A stretch of DNA of 64,000 nucleotides. Origin: Psychrobacter sp. UBA3483 (GTDB lineage Bacteria; Pseudomonadota; Gammaproteobacteria; Pseudomonadales; Moraxellaceae). Shown here one piece after another: positions 44,861-52,301 of the stretch. The stretch spans positions 27,714-91,713 of the forward strand of contig NZ_DFQS01000003.1 in the NCBI RefSeq assembly GCF_002377905.1, read 5' to 3'. Positions within the stretch are counted from its first letter, which is position 1. Each line of letters opens with the position of its first letter. Position numbers and translations under genes: made by a program. The notes beneath the pieces are model-generated. The model did no database searches, was not told where the DNA came from, and worked only from the letters and a program-made list of their open reading frames with translations.

Positions 44861-45952
44861 ATGTCGACAGCCTCTACAAAACCCCTTATGCCAGCTGCTA
44901 CAAAAACGCATAAAACGCCTGAGAAAATAAAAGTCTCGGGCGTAATATTAGTGGATAAGCCGCAAGGTATGACCTCGCAGCAGGTGGTGTCAAAGGTGAA
45001 GTATTTGTTTAAGTCACCCAACCATGACAGCAAAAAGGCCGGTCATACGGGTACCCTCGATCCGATGGCAACGGGCTTATTGCCCATTTGTCTGGGTGAG
45101 GCGACTAAGTTTAGTCATTACCAACTCGATGCCGATAAAACCTATCAAGCGACTATTTTACTTGGTAGTCAGACAGATACTGGTGATGCAGATGGTCAAA
45201 TTATTGCGCAAGCGCCTGTTCCCATGTTTGATGAAACGTTGTTAGAAGACGTTGCTCAGCAGTTTTTAGGTGCTCAGCAACAAATACCTCCTATGTATTC
45301 GGCGCTAAAAAAAGATGGCAAAAAATTGTATGAATATGCGCGAGCAGGTATCGAGGTCGATAGGCCCCCAAGAGATATCACAATTAAAGCAATCGAGTTA
45401 AAAGCTATCGATAAAGAGCAGATTCAGTTGACAGTGACTTGCTCGAAAGGTACCTATGTACGAGTATTGGCAGAAGATATCGCTAAAACCCTTGGCACGC
45501 TAGGGCATCTAACCGCTTTACGGCGTCTACAGGTTGGCAGTTTTAAGATTGATGATGCGATTGGCTTGGCCGATTTAGAGGCATTGTCTTTGGAGCGTCG
45601 CTTAACGTATTTATTGCCAGTTGATGCTTGTATTACCCTTGATGCTGAGCTTAGCTTAACGGCCGAGCAGTGTGTCCGTGTATATATGGGACAACGCTTA
45701 AATGTCACCGAGCAGCTAACTGACAGTTTACGAAGCTATATTTCCGCTAGCGTCGAGCAACAGCATAGCCATGATGAGAATAGTGTTACTCAAAAAAATG
45801 GCGATGATGATAAAGGTGGTGATAGTGAGGCTTTGTTGCCTTATGAAATACCGGTAGATATCCGTCTATTAAATGAGCAAGGGCAGTTTATTGGCCTAGG
45901 CGCGGTAAGTTTAAATGGGCGACTACAACCTAAAAAGTTAATTCAATTATGA
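44861..45952 (+). CDS. truB: tRNA pseudouridine-55 synthase TruB
   Basis: Makes the universal pseudouridine 55 in the T-loop. The catalytic Asp is D67 in GHTGTLDPMATGLLPI; other family blocks are GEATKFSHYQLDADKTY, QIPPMYSALKKDGKKLYEYAR and CSKGTYVRVLAEDIA. 363 residues against 314 in E. coli. The excess is a 22-residue N-terminal extension and a Gln/His/Asp/Lys-rich insertion at about 295-327 before the last PUA-like segment. Confidence 0.94.
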   Translation: MSTASTKPLMPAATKTHKTPEKIKVSGVILVDKPQGMTSQQVVSKVKYLFKSPNHDSKKAGHTGTLDPMATGLLPICLGEATKFSHYQLDADKTYQATILLGSQTDTGDADGQIIAQAPVPMFDETLLEDVAQQFLGAQQQIPPMYSALKKDGKKLYEYARAGIEVDRPPRDITIKAIELKAIDKEQIQLTVTCSKGTYVRVLAEDIAKTLGTLGHLTALRRLQVGSFKIDDAIGLADLEALSLERRLTYLLPVDACITLDAELSLTAEQCVRVYMGQRLNVTEQLTDSLRSYISASVEQQHSHDENSVTQKNGDDDKGGDSEALLPYEIPVDIRLLNEQGQFIGLGAVSLNGRLQPKKLIQL

Positions 45953-46299
45953 TATATCCTTTCAAAGCAGCTTAACTGAAACTAGGTAAAGCTTACTAAG
46001 AGTTTACACTAATCACATATCATCACATTTTATTGCAGGTTTCACCTATAGTGAGACCTGCTTTTTTTGTACCTTAGTTAAGTCAGCTACGGAAAGCAAG
46101 ACAAAGACATAAAAATAAGAAAAAATTAAAAATACTAAAGATGGAAATTCTTTAATCGTTAAAAAATTATAAAAATAAGCAGTACACATAAAAATAAAAA
46201 GACATTAACTAATATAAATAAAATGCTCGACTTTAAAAGCAATAATAAAAGATATTGTGTAAAACTAATAAAATTAATGTACCAAGTATAAGGATTATT
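45953..46299. other. Intergenic region between truB and the PfpI gene
   Basis: It holds the truB terminator and about 230 bp of very AT-rich DNA upstream of the PfpI-like gene, with no other ORF. Confidence 0.5.
46035..46068 (+). terminator. Terminator of truB
   Basis: 11-bp stem GCAGGTTTCAC/GTGAGACCTGC (one G-U) followed by seven T's. Confidence 0.92.
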
Positions 46300-46824
46300 A
46301 TGAAAACCATTGCTTTCTTATTACATAATAACTTCGAACAAGCCGAATATGAAGAAGTTAATAAAAAATTAAAAGATAAGGGTTATAAAACAGTCCTAAT
46401 TACGACCAATGAAGATAAAGAAGTTCAAGGCATGCAGCAGGACGTTAATAAAGGCGACACCTTTACTGCTGATATATTTGCTAAAGATGCCAAGGTTGCT
46501 GCTTATGATGCGTTGGTCTTGCCGGGTGGTACTGTGAACGCTGATACCATACGCGGGAATAAAGAAGCGCATAGCATTATTAATGCTATTAAAGATGCAA
46601 ACAAACCTTTAGCAGTCATTTGTCATGCGCCTTGGGCATTGATTAATACTGGAATTGCTAAAGGTAAAACCCTAACGGCATACCACTCGTTGCAGACTGA
46701 TTTAGAAAATGCTGGCGCAAATTTCGTCGATAAAAGTGTACAGGTAGACGGCAATCTAATCACCTCACGTAACCCAGATGACATTAACGATTTCGTAGCC
46801 GCTATTGATAAAGCATTATCTTAA
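46300..46824 (+). CDS. DJ-1/PfpI family protein (type 1 glutamine amidotransferase-like)
   Basis: 174 residues from the ATG at 46300, which has AAGGATTATT upstream; an upstream in-frame start at 46255 has none. IAFLLHNNFEQAEYEEV opens the flavodoxin-like fold (conserved Glu), ALVLPGGTVNADTIR is the central strand, and AVICHAPWALI is the nucleophile elbow with the reactive cysteine. ITSRNPDDINDFVAAI ends the domain. Relatives include stress-induced YhbO/PfpI proteins acting as deglycases, chaperones or proteases; which applies here is not clear. It leads a possible unit with two tiny genes downstream. Confidence 0.87.
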   Translation: MKTIAFLLHNNFEQAEYEEVNKKLKDKGYKTVLITTNEDKEVQGMQQDVNKGDTFTADIFAKDAKVAAYDALVLPGGTVNADTIRGNKEAHSIINAIKDANKPLAVICHAPWALINTGIAKGKTLTAYHSLQTDLENAGANFVDKSVQVDGNLITSRNPDDINDFVAAIDKALS

Positions 46825-46931
46825 AGCAAAAAATAAGTTACATTGTAGAAAACTTAATTCATAAATCGATTCGTTTTTAATATTTATATTGATTTTACGT
46901 AAAAACCATAACCATAAAAAAGGAAATTATT

Positions 46932-47093
46932 ATGTCAAACCCTAACCCAAACGATACTAAATTCGAGCAAGAGCGTTCAGAATCAGCAACTGCTGCTTTA
47001 AAAGGTCAAACAGAAAATAACCATACGGAAGATACTGAGGCCGCCGCTGACCGTATTGCTGAAAATTTAAAAAATGCTAAAGAAGAAAAATAG
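46932..47093 (+). CDS. Small hydrophilic protein of unknown function (53 aa)
   Basis: An open frame with AGGAAATTATT before the ATG. The product MSNPNPNDTKFEQERSESAT... is very rich in Glu, Asn, Ala, Thr and Lys, has no cysteine or tryptophan and no membrane segment, and is probably disordered or helical. It has charged-repeat character (ESATAALKGQ, EAAADRIAENLKNAKEEK). No family recognised. It follows the PfpI-like gene by about 107 bp and resembles the next small gene in style, suggesting a stress-type unit. Confidence 0.6.
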   Translation: MSNPNPNDTKFEQERSESATAALKGQTENNHTEDTEAAADRIAENLKNAKEEK

Positions 47094-47170
47094 TTAATCT
47101 TATACCTTATTAAATTTATTAATGATTAACAAATTAATTGGTAGAAAAATAATGATAATTAGGAATATAT

Positions 47171-47344
47171 ATGAGTGACTCAAAAGGTAACATGGACGTG
47201 CAAGAGAAAAAAATTAAACAACAAGCAGAAGATATCAATCCTAGAGAAGACAATATCCCAGATAGTTTAGCGGAAGCAACGACCGCTCCTCTTGAAGATA
47301 ATGAGCTTGGCGGTAATGCTACGCAGGATGATGTAGAGAAGTAG
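47171..47344 (+). CDS. Small acidic hydrophilic protein of unknown function (57 aa)
   Basis: A frame with AGGAATATAT before the ATG, encoding MSDSKGNMDVQEKKIKQQAE... with an acidic C-terminal half. No cysteine, no aromatic residues, no membrane segment; probably intrinsically disordered. No family recognised. Together with the preceding 53-residue gene it forms a pair of AGGA-started, highly soluble mini-proteins behind a PfpI-like gene, all before one shared terminator. Confidence 0.6.
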   Translation: MSDSKGNMDVQEKKIKQQAEDINPREDNIPDSLAEATTAPLEDNELGGNATQDDVEK

Positions 47345-47443
47345 TTTATAAAATAATTGTCTGTGAAAAACTATCTTACTTATCGATCTTATCGATTTAG
47401 TTTTTACGCTAATTTTTCTCTGTAAAAATTGTAAAACGACTAT

Positions 47444-47473
47444 AAAAAACTGCTGCTAGTTCAGCAGTTTTTT
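47444..47473 (+). terminator. Terminator of the PfpI/small-protein unit
   Basis: Perfect 12-bp stem AAAAAACTGCTG/CAGCAGTTTTTT with a six-base loop. Its T-run abuts the rpsO promoter. Confidence 0.92.
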
Positions 47474-47481
47474 GCTATAAT
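47473..47481 (+). promoter_or_regulatory. Extended -10 promoter of rpsO
   Basis: TGCTATAAT (TG at 47473-47474, TATAAT at 47476-47481) touches the end of the preceding terminator. The -35 region lies inside the terminator stem and is not a good match, so the extended -10 element would do most of the work. Confidence 0.65.
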
Positions 47482-47549
47482 CGCTGTCACGTTTAAATTT
47501 CGTTTTATTCTTAACTAAACGTTCTAATTGATAAGTTTGTCGTACACTA

Positions 47550-47577
47550 GGTCAACTCTAGTAATGCAGGGTTGTCC
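47550..47577 (+). promoter_or_regulatory. Stem-loop in the rpsO leader
   Basis: GGTCAACTC (47550-47558) pairs with GGGTTGTCC (47569-47577) apart from one U-U, with a ten-base loop. The leader is nearly 200 nt long. In E. coli S15 represses its own mRNA through a leader pseudoknot; this stem is a candidate for the same role, but the structure differs in sequence. Confidence 0.45.
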
Positions 47578-47675
47578 TGAATGACGATTAAACTATTTTA
47601 TTTTTTTATTCTATTGTGCTTAGAGACTTAAAATTTAAGTTTATCTTAGTGCATTTAGCATTGCCGGAGAGATTT

Positions 47676-47942
47676 ATGCTAACCAATACTGATCGTGAAC
47701 AAATCATTGCTCAATACCAACGTGGCGAAAATGATACAGGTTCTCCAGAAGTTCAAGTAGCGCTATTAAGTGCTCGTATTAACGATTTACAAAACCATTT
47801 TAAAGAACACAAAGCTGACCATCACAGCCGTCGTGGTCTTATCCGTATGGTTAACACGCGTCGTAAATTACTTGATTACTTAAAAGGTAAAGACCTTGGT
47901 CGCTATACCACCCTTATTAGCCAATTAGGTCTACGTCGTTAA
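47676..47942 (+). CDS. rpsO: 30S ribosomal protein S15
   Basis: 88 residues from the ATG at 47676, which has GGAGAG seven bases upstream; a longer frame from 47616 would add a non-homologous 20 residues. Family blocks: FKRGENDTGSPEVQ-like YQRGENDTGSPEVQVALLSARI, NHFKEHKADHHSRRGLIRMVNTRRKLLDYLK and YTTLISQLGLRR. It binds 16S rRNA early in 30S assembly. rpsO-pnp order is conserved. Confidence 0.97.
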   Translation: MLTNTDREQIIAQYQRGENDTGSPEVQVALLSARINDLQNHFKEHKADHHSRRGLIRMVNTRRKLLDYLKGKDLGRYTTLISQLGLRR

Positions 47943-48067
47943 TTTGGCAATAAGAGTACCAATGGTGGCTAAAAAAGAATATGCCTTAATATGGCAGCAT
48001 TTTAAAATTTTTGCTCAACCATTTGGCACTTGCTTGCTAAGCTCGATAAAATAGATTTTTTCTAAAG

Positions 48068-48098
48068 ACGGTGTGGAATAGTTTCACGCCGTTTTTTT
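48068..48098 (+). terminator. Terminator of rpsO
   Basis: 11-bp stem ACGGTGTGGAA/TTTCACGCCGT with two G-U pairs and a T-run, 125 bp past the stop codon. Confidence 0.85.
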
Positions 48099-48516
48099 AT
48101 GCGTATTTATATGAGTTTGACCGTTAAAATATTGTGCTCTAGTGTCACCTTTAATGCGGCAGTCGCTTATTTTAACCGAATTTTTTATACTGAACGGTTT
48201 ATAACTGCGATGCGCAAACAGACAGTTTTGCATTTCATTGGTCAATGGCTATAAATCACTGTAAAATAATGCCTTATGAGTTTGAGAGTAGTACTCGCGC
48301 TCGATTGAATATTTATATGACTTATCATTACGGGTACTATTGATAAAACAGTGACTAGAAAAACAGATTTTATTAAGTAAGTAACGCTAAGTCGTCTATT
48401 TAAATAAATTTATCAAATGAATAGGTAACAACATTTGCGCTAATCGACCCAATTTTTAATTATGTTAACGTCAATTAGTAGCCAATCACGAGTAGCCAGT
48501 TACCAAGAATTTTTAA

Positions 48517-48559
48517 TGACAGATATCAGCTTTTTGCGATGCTGATATCCCTTTCGTCA
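48517..48559 (+). promoter_or_regulatory. Stem-loop in the pnp leader
   Basis: Perfect 9-bp stem GATATCAGC (48522-48530)/GCTGATATC (48541-48549), extended by TGAC/GTCA across an internal bulge, ending 20 bases before the pnp start codon. In E. coli an RNase III-cut leader hairpin lets PNPase repress its own mRNA; the position here fits the same kind of control. Confidence 0.6.
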
Positions 48560-48579
48560 GTCAATATTAGGAAAATTAT

Positions 48580-50682
48580 ATGACAATGTTTAATACCATT
48601 AAGCGTGAATTTCAGTACGGCGACCAGCAGGTCGTTATCGAAACGGGCCGTATTGCTCGTCAAGCAAACTCTATTTTGGTTCACATGGGCGGTGTGACTG
48701 TCCTAGTAGCAGCAGTAGTAAAGTCTGATGCGAAAGAAGGTCAAAACTTCTTTCCATTGACAGTCAACTATCAAGAAAAAATGTATGCAGCCGGTAAAAT
48801 CCCTGGTGCTTATGGTAAACGTGAAGGCCGTGCCAGCGAAAATGAAACCTTAACGTCGCGCCTGATTGACCGTCCGATTCGTCCACTATTCCCTGAAGGC
48901 TATGTGAACGAAATTCAAATTACGGCAACGGTTGTCTCGTCTGATAAAACTCAGTCGGCAGATATCGCTGCGCTCATCGGTGCTTCAGCAGCGCTGGCTA
49001 TTTCTGATGCGCCATTTAATGGCCCGGTAGCAGCAGCGCGTGTTGGTTTTATCAATGGTGAATACGTCCTTAACCCAACGCTTGAGCAGCTCAAAGACAG
49101 CGACCTTGACTTGGTGGTTGCGGGTACCAAATCTGCAGTATTGATGGTTGAATCAGAAGCGAAAGAATTGTCTGAAGACCAAATGTTAGGTGCGGTTTTA
49201 TACGGTCATGAGCAGCAGCAAATCGTTATCGAAAATATCGTGTCACTAGCAGAAGAAGTTGGTACCGCTAAGCAGCAATACACCGCGCCTGTTCGCGATC
49301 AAGCGTTAGAAACCAGCATGAAAGCGCAGTTTGGCGAGCAAGTTGCTGATGCTTATACCATTACCAATAAGCAAGAGCGCTACACCAAACTTGACGAAAT
49401 CAAACAAGCGATTATCGAGGCATTGGCAGGTGACGCAGAAGCAGAAACGTATAATGTTACGGTAACTGAATTAAAAGAGATTTATGAAGAGTTAAAATAC
49501 CGCACCGTTCGTGACAATATCTTGTCAGGTAAACCGCGTATTGATGGCCGTGATCTTGAAACTGTTCGTGCACTAGATGTACAAGTAGGCGTATTACCAT
49601 ACACCCATGGTTCAGCACTATTTACCCGCGGTGAAACACAAGCATTAGTAACCACCACGCTTGGTAACACCCGTGATGTAAACATGATTGATTCATTGGC
49701 TGGTACGATTCGTGACCATTTCATGTTGCATTACAACTTCCCACATTTCTCAGTTGGTGAAACCGGCCGTGAAGGTGTGCCAAAACGCCGTGAAATCGGT
49801 CATGGTCGCCTAGCGCGCCGCGGTGTTGAAGCAATGCTCCCAGATAGCGAACGCTTCCCCTATGTGATTCGTGTGGTATCTGAAATCACAGAATCAAATG
49901 GTTCCTCTTCAATGGCTTCAGTTTGCGGCGCAAGCTTGGCATTGATGGATGCTGGCGTACCGCTAAAAGCACCAGTTGCCGGTATCGCAATGGGTCTGGT
50001 TAAAGAAGGCGAGCGCTTTGCGGTATTGTCTGACATCTTAGGTGATGAAGATCATCTTGGTGATATGGACTTTAAAGTAGCAGGCTCAAAAGACGGTATC
50101 ACCGCGTTACAGATGGATATCAAAATCGAAGGTATTACCCCAGACATTATGGAGCAAGCCCTTAAGCAAGCCCATGCTGGCCGTATCCATATCCTAGAAG
50201 CGATGAACAAAGTACTGCCTGCAAGCCGTACGGAAATCAACGCTCATGCACCTAACTATGCCGTCATCGAAATCAACCCAGAAAAAATCCGCGATGTGAT
50301 TGGTAAAGGTGGCGCAACGATTCGTCAGCTAACCGAAGAAACTGGCGCGGTTATCGATATCGATGATGCTGGTACAATTCGTATTTTCGGTGAAAACAAA
50401 GCAGCAACTAAAGCGGCTATTGGCAAAATTGAAGCCATTACCGCAGAGGTAGAAGTCGGTAAAACTTATCAAGGTACGGTTGCTCGTATTGTTGACTTCG
50501 GTGCTTTCGTTAACGTCTTGCCAAACACCGATGGTCTCGTCCATATCTCGCAAATTGCAGATGAGCGCGTAGAAAACGTGTCTGATTATCTAAAAGAAGG
50601 TCAAACCGTCAGCGTATTGGTACAAGACGTCGATAATCGTGGTCGTATTAAGCTGACCATGAAAGGTATCGAGCAAAACTAA
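48580..50682 (+). CDS. pnp: Polynucleotide phosphorylase
   Basis: A 3'-5' phosphorolytic exoribonuclease and degradosome partner. Two RNase PH domains (about 10-230 and 310-550) surround a helical domain, then KH (INPEKIRDVIGKGGATIRQL) and S1 (GKTYQGTVARIVDFGAFVNV). Catalytic-domain motifs RPLFPEGY, HYNFPHFSVGE and DMDFKVAGS are present. 700 residues, as in E. coli (711). AGGAAAATTAT precedes the ATG at 48580; the ATG two codons later is an alternative. PNPase is often needed for cold growth. Confidence 0.97.
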   Translation: MTMFNTIKREFQYGDQQVVIETGRIARQANSILVHMGGVTVLVAAVVKSDAKEGQNFFPLTVNYQEKMYAAGKIPGAYGKREGRASENETLTSRLIDRPIRPLFPEGYVNEIQITATVVSSDKTQSADIAALIGASAALAISDAPFNGPVAAARVGFINGEYVLNPTLEQLKDSDLDLVVAGTKSAVLMVESEAKELSEDQMLGAVLYGHEQQQIVIENIVSLAEEVGTAKQQYTAPVRDQALETSMKAQFGEQVADAYTITNKQERYTKLDEIKQAIIEALAGDAEAETYNVTVTELKEIYEELKYRTVRDNILSGKPRIDGRDLETVRALDVQVGVLPYTHGSALFTRGETQALVTTTLGNTRDVNMIDSLAGTIRDHFMLHYNFPHFSVGETGREGVPKRREIGHGRLARRGVEAMLPDSERFPYVIRVVSEITESNGSSSMASVCGASLALMDAGVPLKAPVAGIAMGLVKEGERFAVLSDILGDEDHLGDMDFKVAGSKDGITALQMDIKIEGITPDIMEQALKQAHAGRIHILEAMNKVLPASRTEINAHAPNYAVIEINPEKIRDVIGKGGATIRQLTEETGAVIDIDDAGTIRIFGENKAATKAAIGKIEAITAEVEVGKTYQGTVARIVDFGAFVNVLPNTDGLVHISQIADERVENVSDYLKEGQTVSVLVQDVDNRGRIKLTMKGIEQN

Positions 50683-50721
50683 GCAGCGATATGTGACGCA
50701 ACTTGAACTAGTCAAGATATG

Positions 50722-50768
50722 AAAAACCGCTTTGGTCGCTGTTAATAAGCAATCAAGGCGGTTTTTTT
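50722..50768. terminator. Terminator between pnp and the macro-like gene
   Basis: Outer stem AAAAACCGC/GCGGTTTTT with inner imperfect pairing and T-runs on both strands; serves convergent genes. Confidence 0.8.
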
Positions 50769-50804
50769 ATGTCTTCAAAAAGGTGATGATAGGGAGAAAT
50801 TGAT

Positions 50805-51383
50805 TTATATGCCGATGTTTTTAGGAAGGTGGATATCGATACGCAGCTTTGGTAAATCTTGCAAATGCTGGTTGATAAGCGGCAAGAGATTGCTATGCCA
50901 CTCTAAAGCAATTAATTTTTCTACTTCGGCGTTGTTACTAGCATCATTTTGAGTAGGATTGTGTTGTAGATGATGAGCAATAAGCGGGCGCGCTAATAAG
51001 GCAACCCTGCGTATACCTTGATAACGTATTAAAGGTATCAGCTGCTGTTGTAAATCAACCAACGCTGAAATTAACCAGCTTGCTCTTGATGGATGGTAGG
51101 GATGATCCGATACCACAAGGTTAGCAATATAACTCGGTTGGCTACCGTTGCTACTGACGCCAAGTCCAGCTTGCTCACGTGCGCGCTTATGCATTAAACA
51201 GCTACCAAGCATTAAGCTACCCTCGCGGCAGGCACGAAAGTAGCGTTGGTAATTGTCCGGGTACAGGTTTTTGCTGCGCGCAAGAATAGGGTCTAACAGA
51301 ATACCGGCGTTATTCACCGGCAATACTAGCAATTGGGCGCTGCTATTTAAAATAGGGGCGTGGGTAAGTTGTAGACTTGCCAT
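50805..51383 (-). CDS. Macro-domain-like protein, function unknown
   Basis: 192 residues. The pattern LLVLPVNNAGILLDPILARSKNLYPDNYQRYFRACREGSL... matches the start of macro domains (VNxxG loop, P-x-N-Y-x-x-Y-x-x-AC-x-x-G). YIANLVVSDHPYHPSRASWLISALVDLQQQLIP and GIRRVALLARPLIAHHLQ match their later strands. The Asn-Asn-Ala-Gly loop and the absent Gly-rich final loop suggest a divergent member that may not bind ADP-ribose normally. Not next to an ADP-ribosyltransferase toxin gene. Family call by eye only. Confidence 0.5.
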   Translation of the reverse strand: MASLQLTHAPILNSSAQLLVLPVNNAGILLDPILARSKNLYPDNYQRYFRACREGSLMLGSCLMHKRAREQAGLGVSSNGSQPSYIANLVVSDHPYHPSRASWLISALVDLQQQLIPLIRYQGIRRVALLARPLIAHHLQHNPTQNDASNNAEVEKLIALEWHSNLLPLINQHLQDLPKLRIDIHLPKNIGI

Positions 51384-51413
51384 CTATCTATCCGCCCCTT
51401 TGTGAAATGAATA

Positions 51414-51938
51414 TTATTTTACACTATTTTTCGCGCTTTCAGCGGCTTCTAGCTGAGCAATTTGCTCCTCAAGCAAGGCGATTTGCTCTTCTTTCATCTC
51501 TGTCAGCTGTTTATTCATTGCCAACTGCTCCGCTGCCAGCTTCTCTTGTTCTGCTAAGCGCTGACGCTCATCTTCTAAGCGATCGATTTCTTCTTTTGCT
51601 AAACTGTCATTTTCCGGCAAAGGCGCATTTAAAATAGCGTCGGGATCAGGTATTTGAACATCTGTACTTGCCGAGCTATCGTTATCTAAAGCTAGCTCGT
51701 CATTATTATCTAACGATGCGGTATCTGATTGCACAGCGTTATCTTGCGCAATAGACTCGGCAGCAGGTGTTGTGCTTTCAATCGGCGACTTTTCAGCGTT
51801 TGGCGAGTTACCTTTCCAAACCAAATAGCCAATTAGTAAAACAACCAATATAAGAATTGGCCACCATTTATTGCGTCGTTTTACTGGTTGTTTTTTTAAT
51901 GGTTTAACGGATAAAGGCGGTGTCTGTTTTTTATTCAT
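51414..51938 (-). CDS. Membrane-anchored coiled-coil protein of unknown function
   Basis: 174 residues: a basic N-terminus (KPLKKQPVKRRNK), one membrane segment (WWPILILVVLLIGYLVW, about 25-42), an acidic Ser/Asp-rich linker, then a C-terminal coiled coil rich in Glu, Gln and Leu (about 110-170). Single-pass, C-terminus probably periplasmic. No family recognised. About 30 bp upstream of the macro-like gene on the same strand, possibly one unit. Confidence 0.6.
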   Translation of the reverse strand: MNKKQTPPLSVKPLKKQPVKRRNKWWPILILVVLLIGYLVWKGNSPNAEKSPIESTTPAAESIAQDNAVQSDTASLDNNDELALDNDSSASTDVQIPDPDAILNAPLPENDSLAKEEIDRLEDERQRLAEQEKLAAEQLAMNKQLTEMKEEQIALLEEQIAQLEAAESAKNSVK

Positions 51939-51992
51939 ACAATGGTCGATTTATGTCAAAAATATAAGTAGGCATACTATAACAAACTCAAA

Positions 51993-52022
51993 ATAAAAAG
52001 CCCATCTATTGCTAGATAGGCT
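51993..52022 (-). terminator. Terminator of prlC-yheV
   Basis: 10-bp stem AGCCCATCTA/TAGATAGGCT (one G-U) with T-rich sequence on the minus strand, about 20 bp past the YheV-like stop codon. Confidence 0.8.
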
Positions 52023-52043
52023 AGGTTTTATTAAGACTTATAA

Positions 52044-52301
52044 TTAGGGTTTAAACTTCACCGTCCCGCTGGTGCCAGTCGACATGGCATCACGAGCAAT
52101 CTGATCCTCTAAATGATTTTTAGCACTGATAGTATCAGGATCGGGGCGACGCTCTGTATGTCCGCACTGCGTGCATCCGATGTATTCATCAGGTTCAGGT
52201 ATAACGATGTTAACTTGCATCACAGCATCCATCGCCTGACATTTAGGACAGCGAACGCCCGCTAAAAACCGGCGTTTTGGCGTTGATGATTGATAGCGCA
52301 T
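52044..52301 (-). CDS. YheV-like zinc-ribbon protein
   Basis: 85 residues with RFLAGVRCPKCQAMDAV and YIGCTQCGHTERR, a CxxC...CxxC zinc ribbon of the YheV/DUF2387 family. Function unknown. It directly follows the prlC gene (stop and start almost touching), a neighbourhood also seen in other gammaproteobacteria such as Pseudomonas. Confidence 0.83.
   Translation of the reverse strand: MRYQSSTPKRRFLAGVRCPKCQAMDAVMQVNIVIPEPDEYIGCTQCGHTERRPDPDTISAKNHLEDQIARDAMSTGTSGTVKFKP

Larger units (their letters stand above)
47943..48579. other. Long rpsO-pnp intergenic region
   Basis: 640 bp without a gene. It holds the rpsO terminator at 48068-48098, an AT-rich stretch, and the pnp leader hairpin at 48522-48549. 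Confidence 0.55.
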
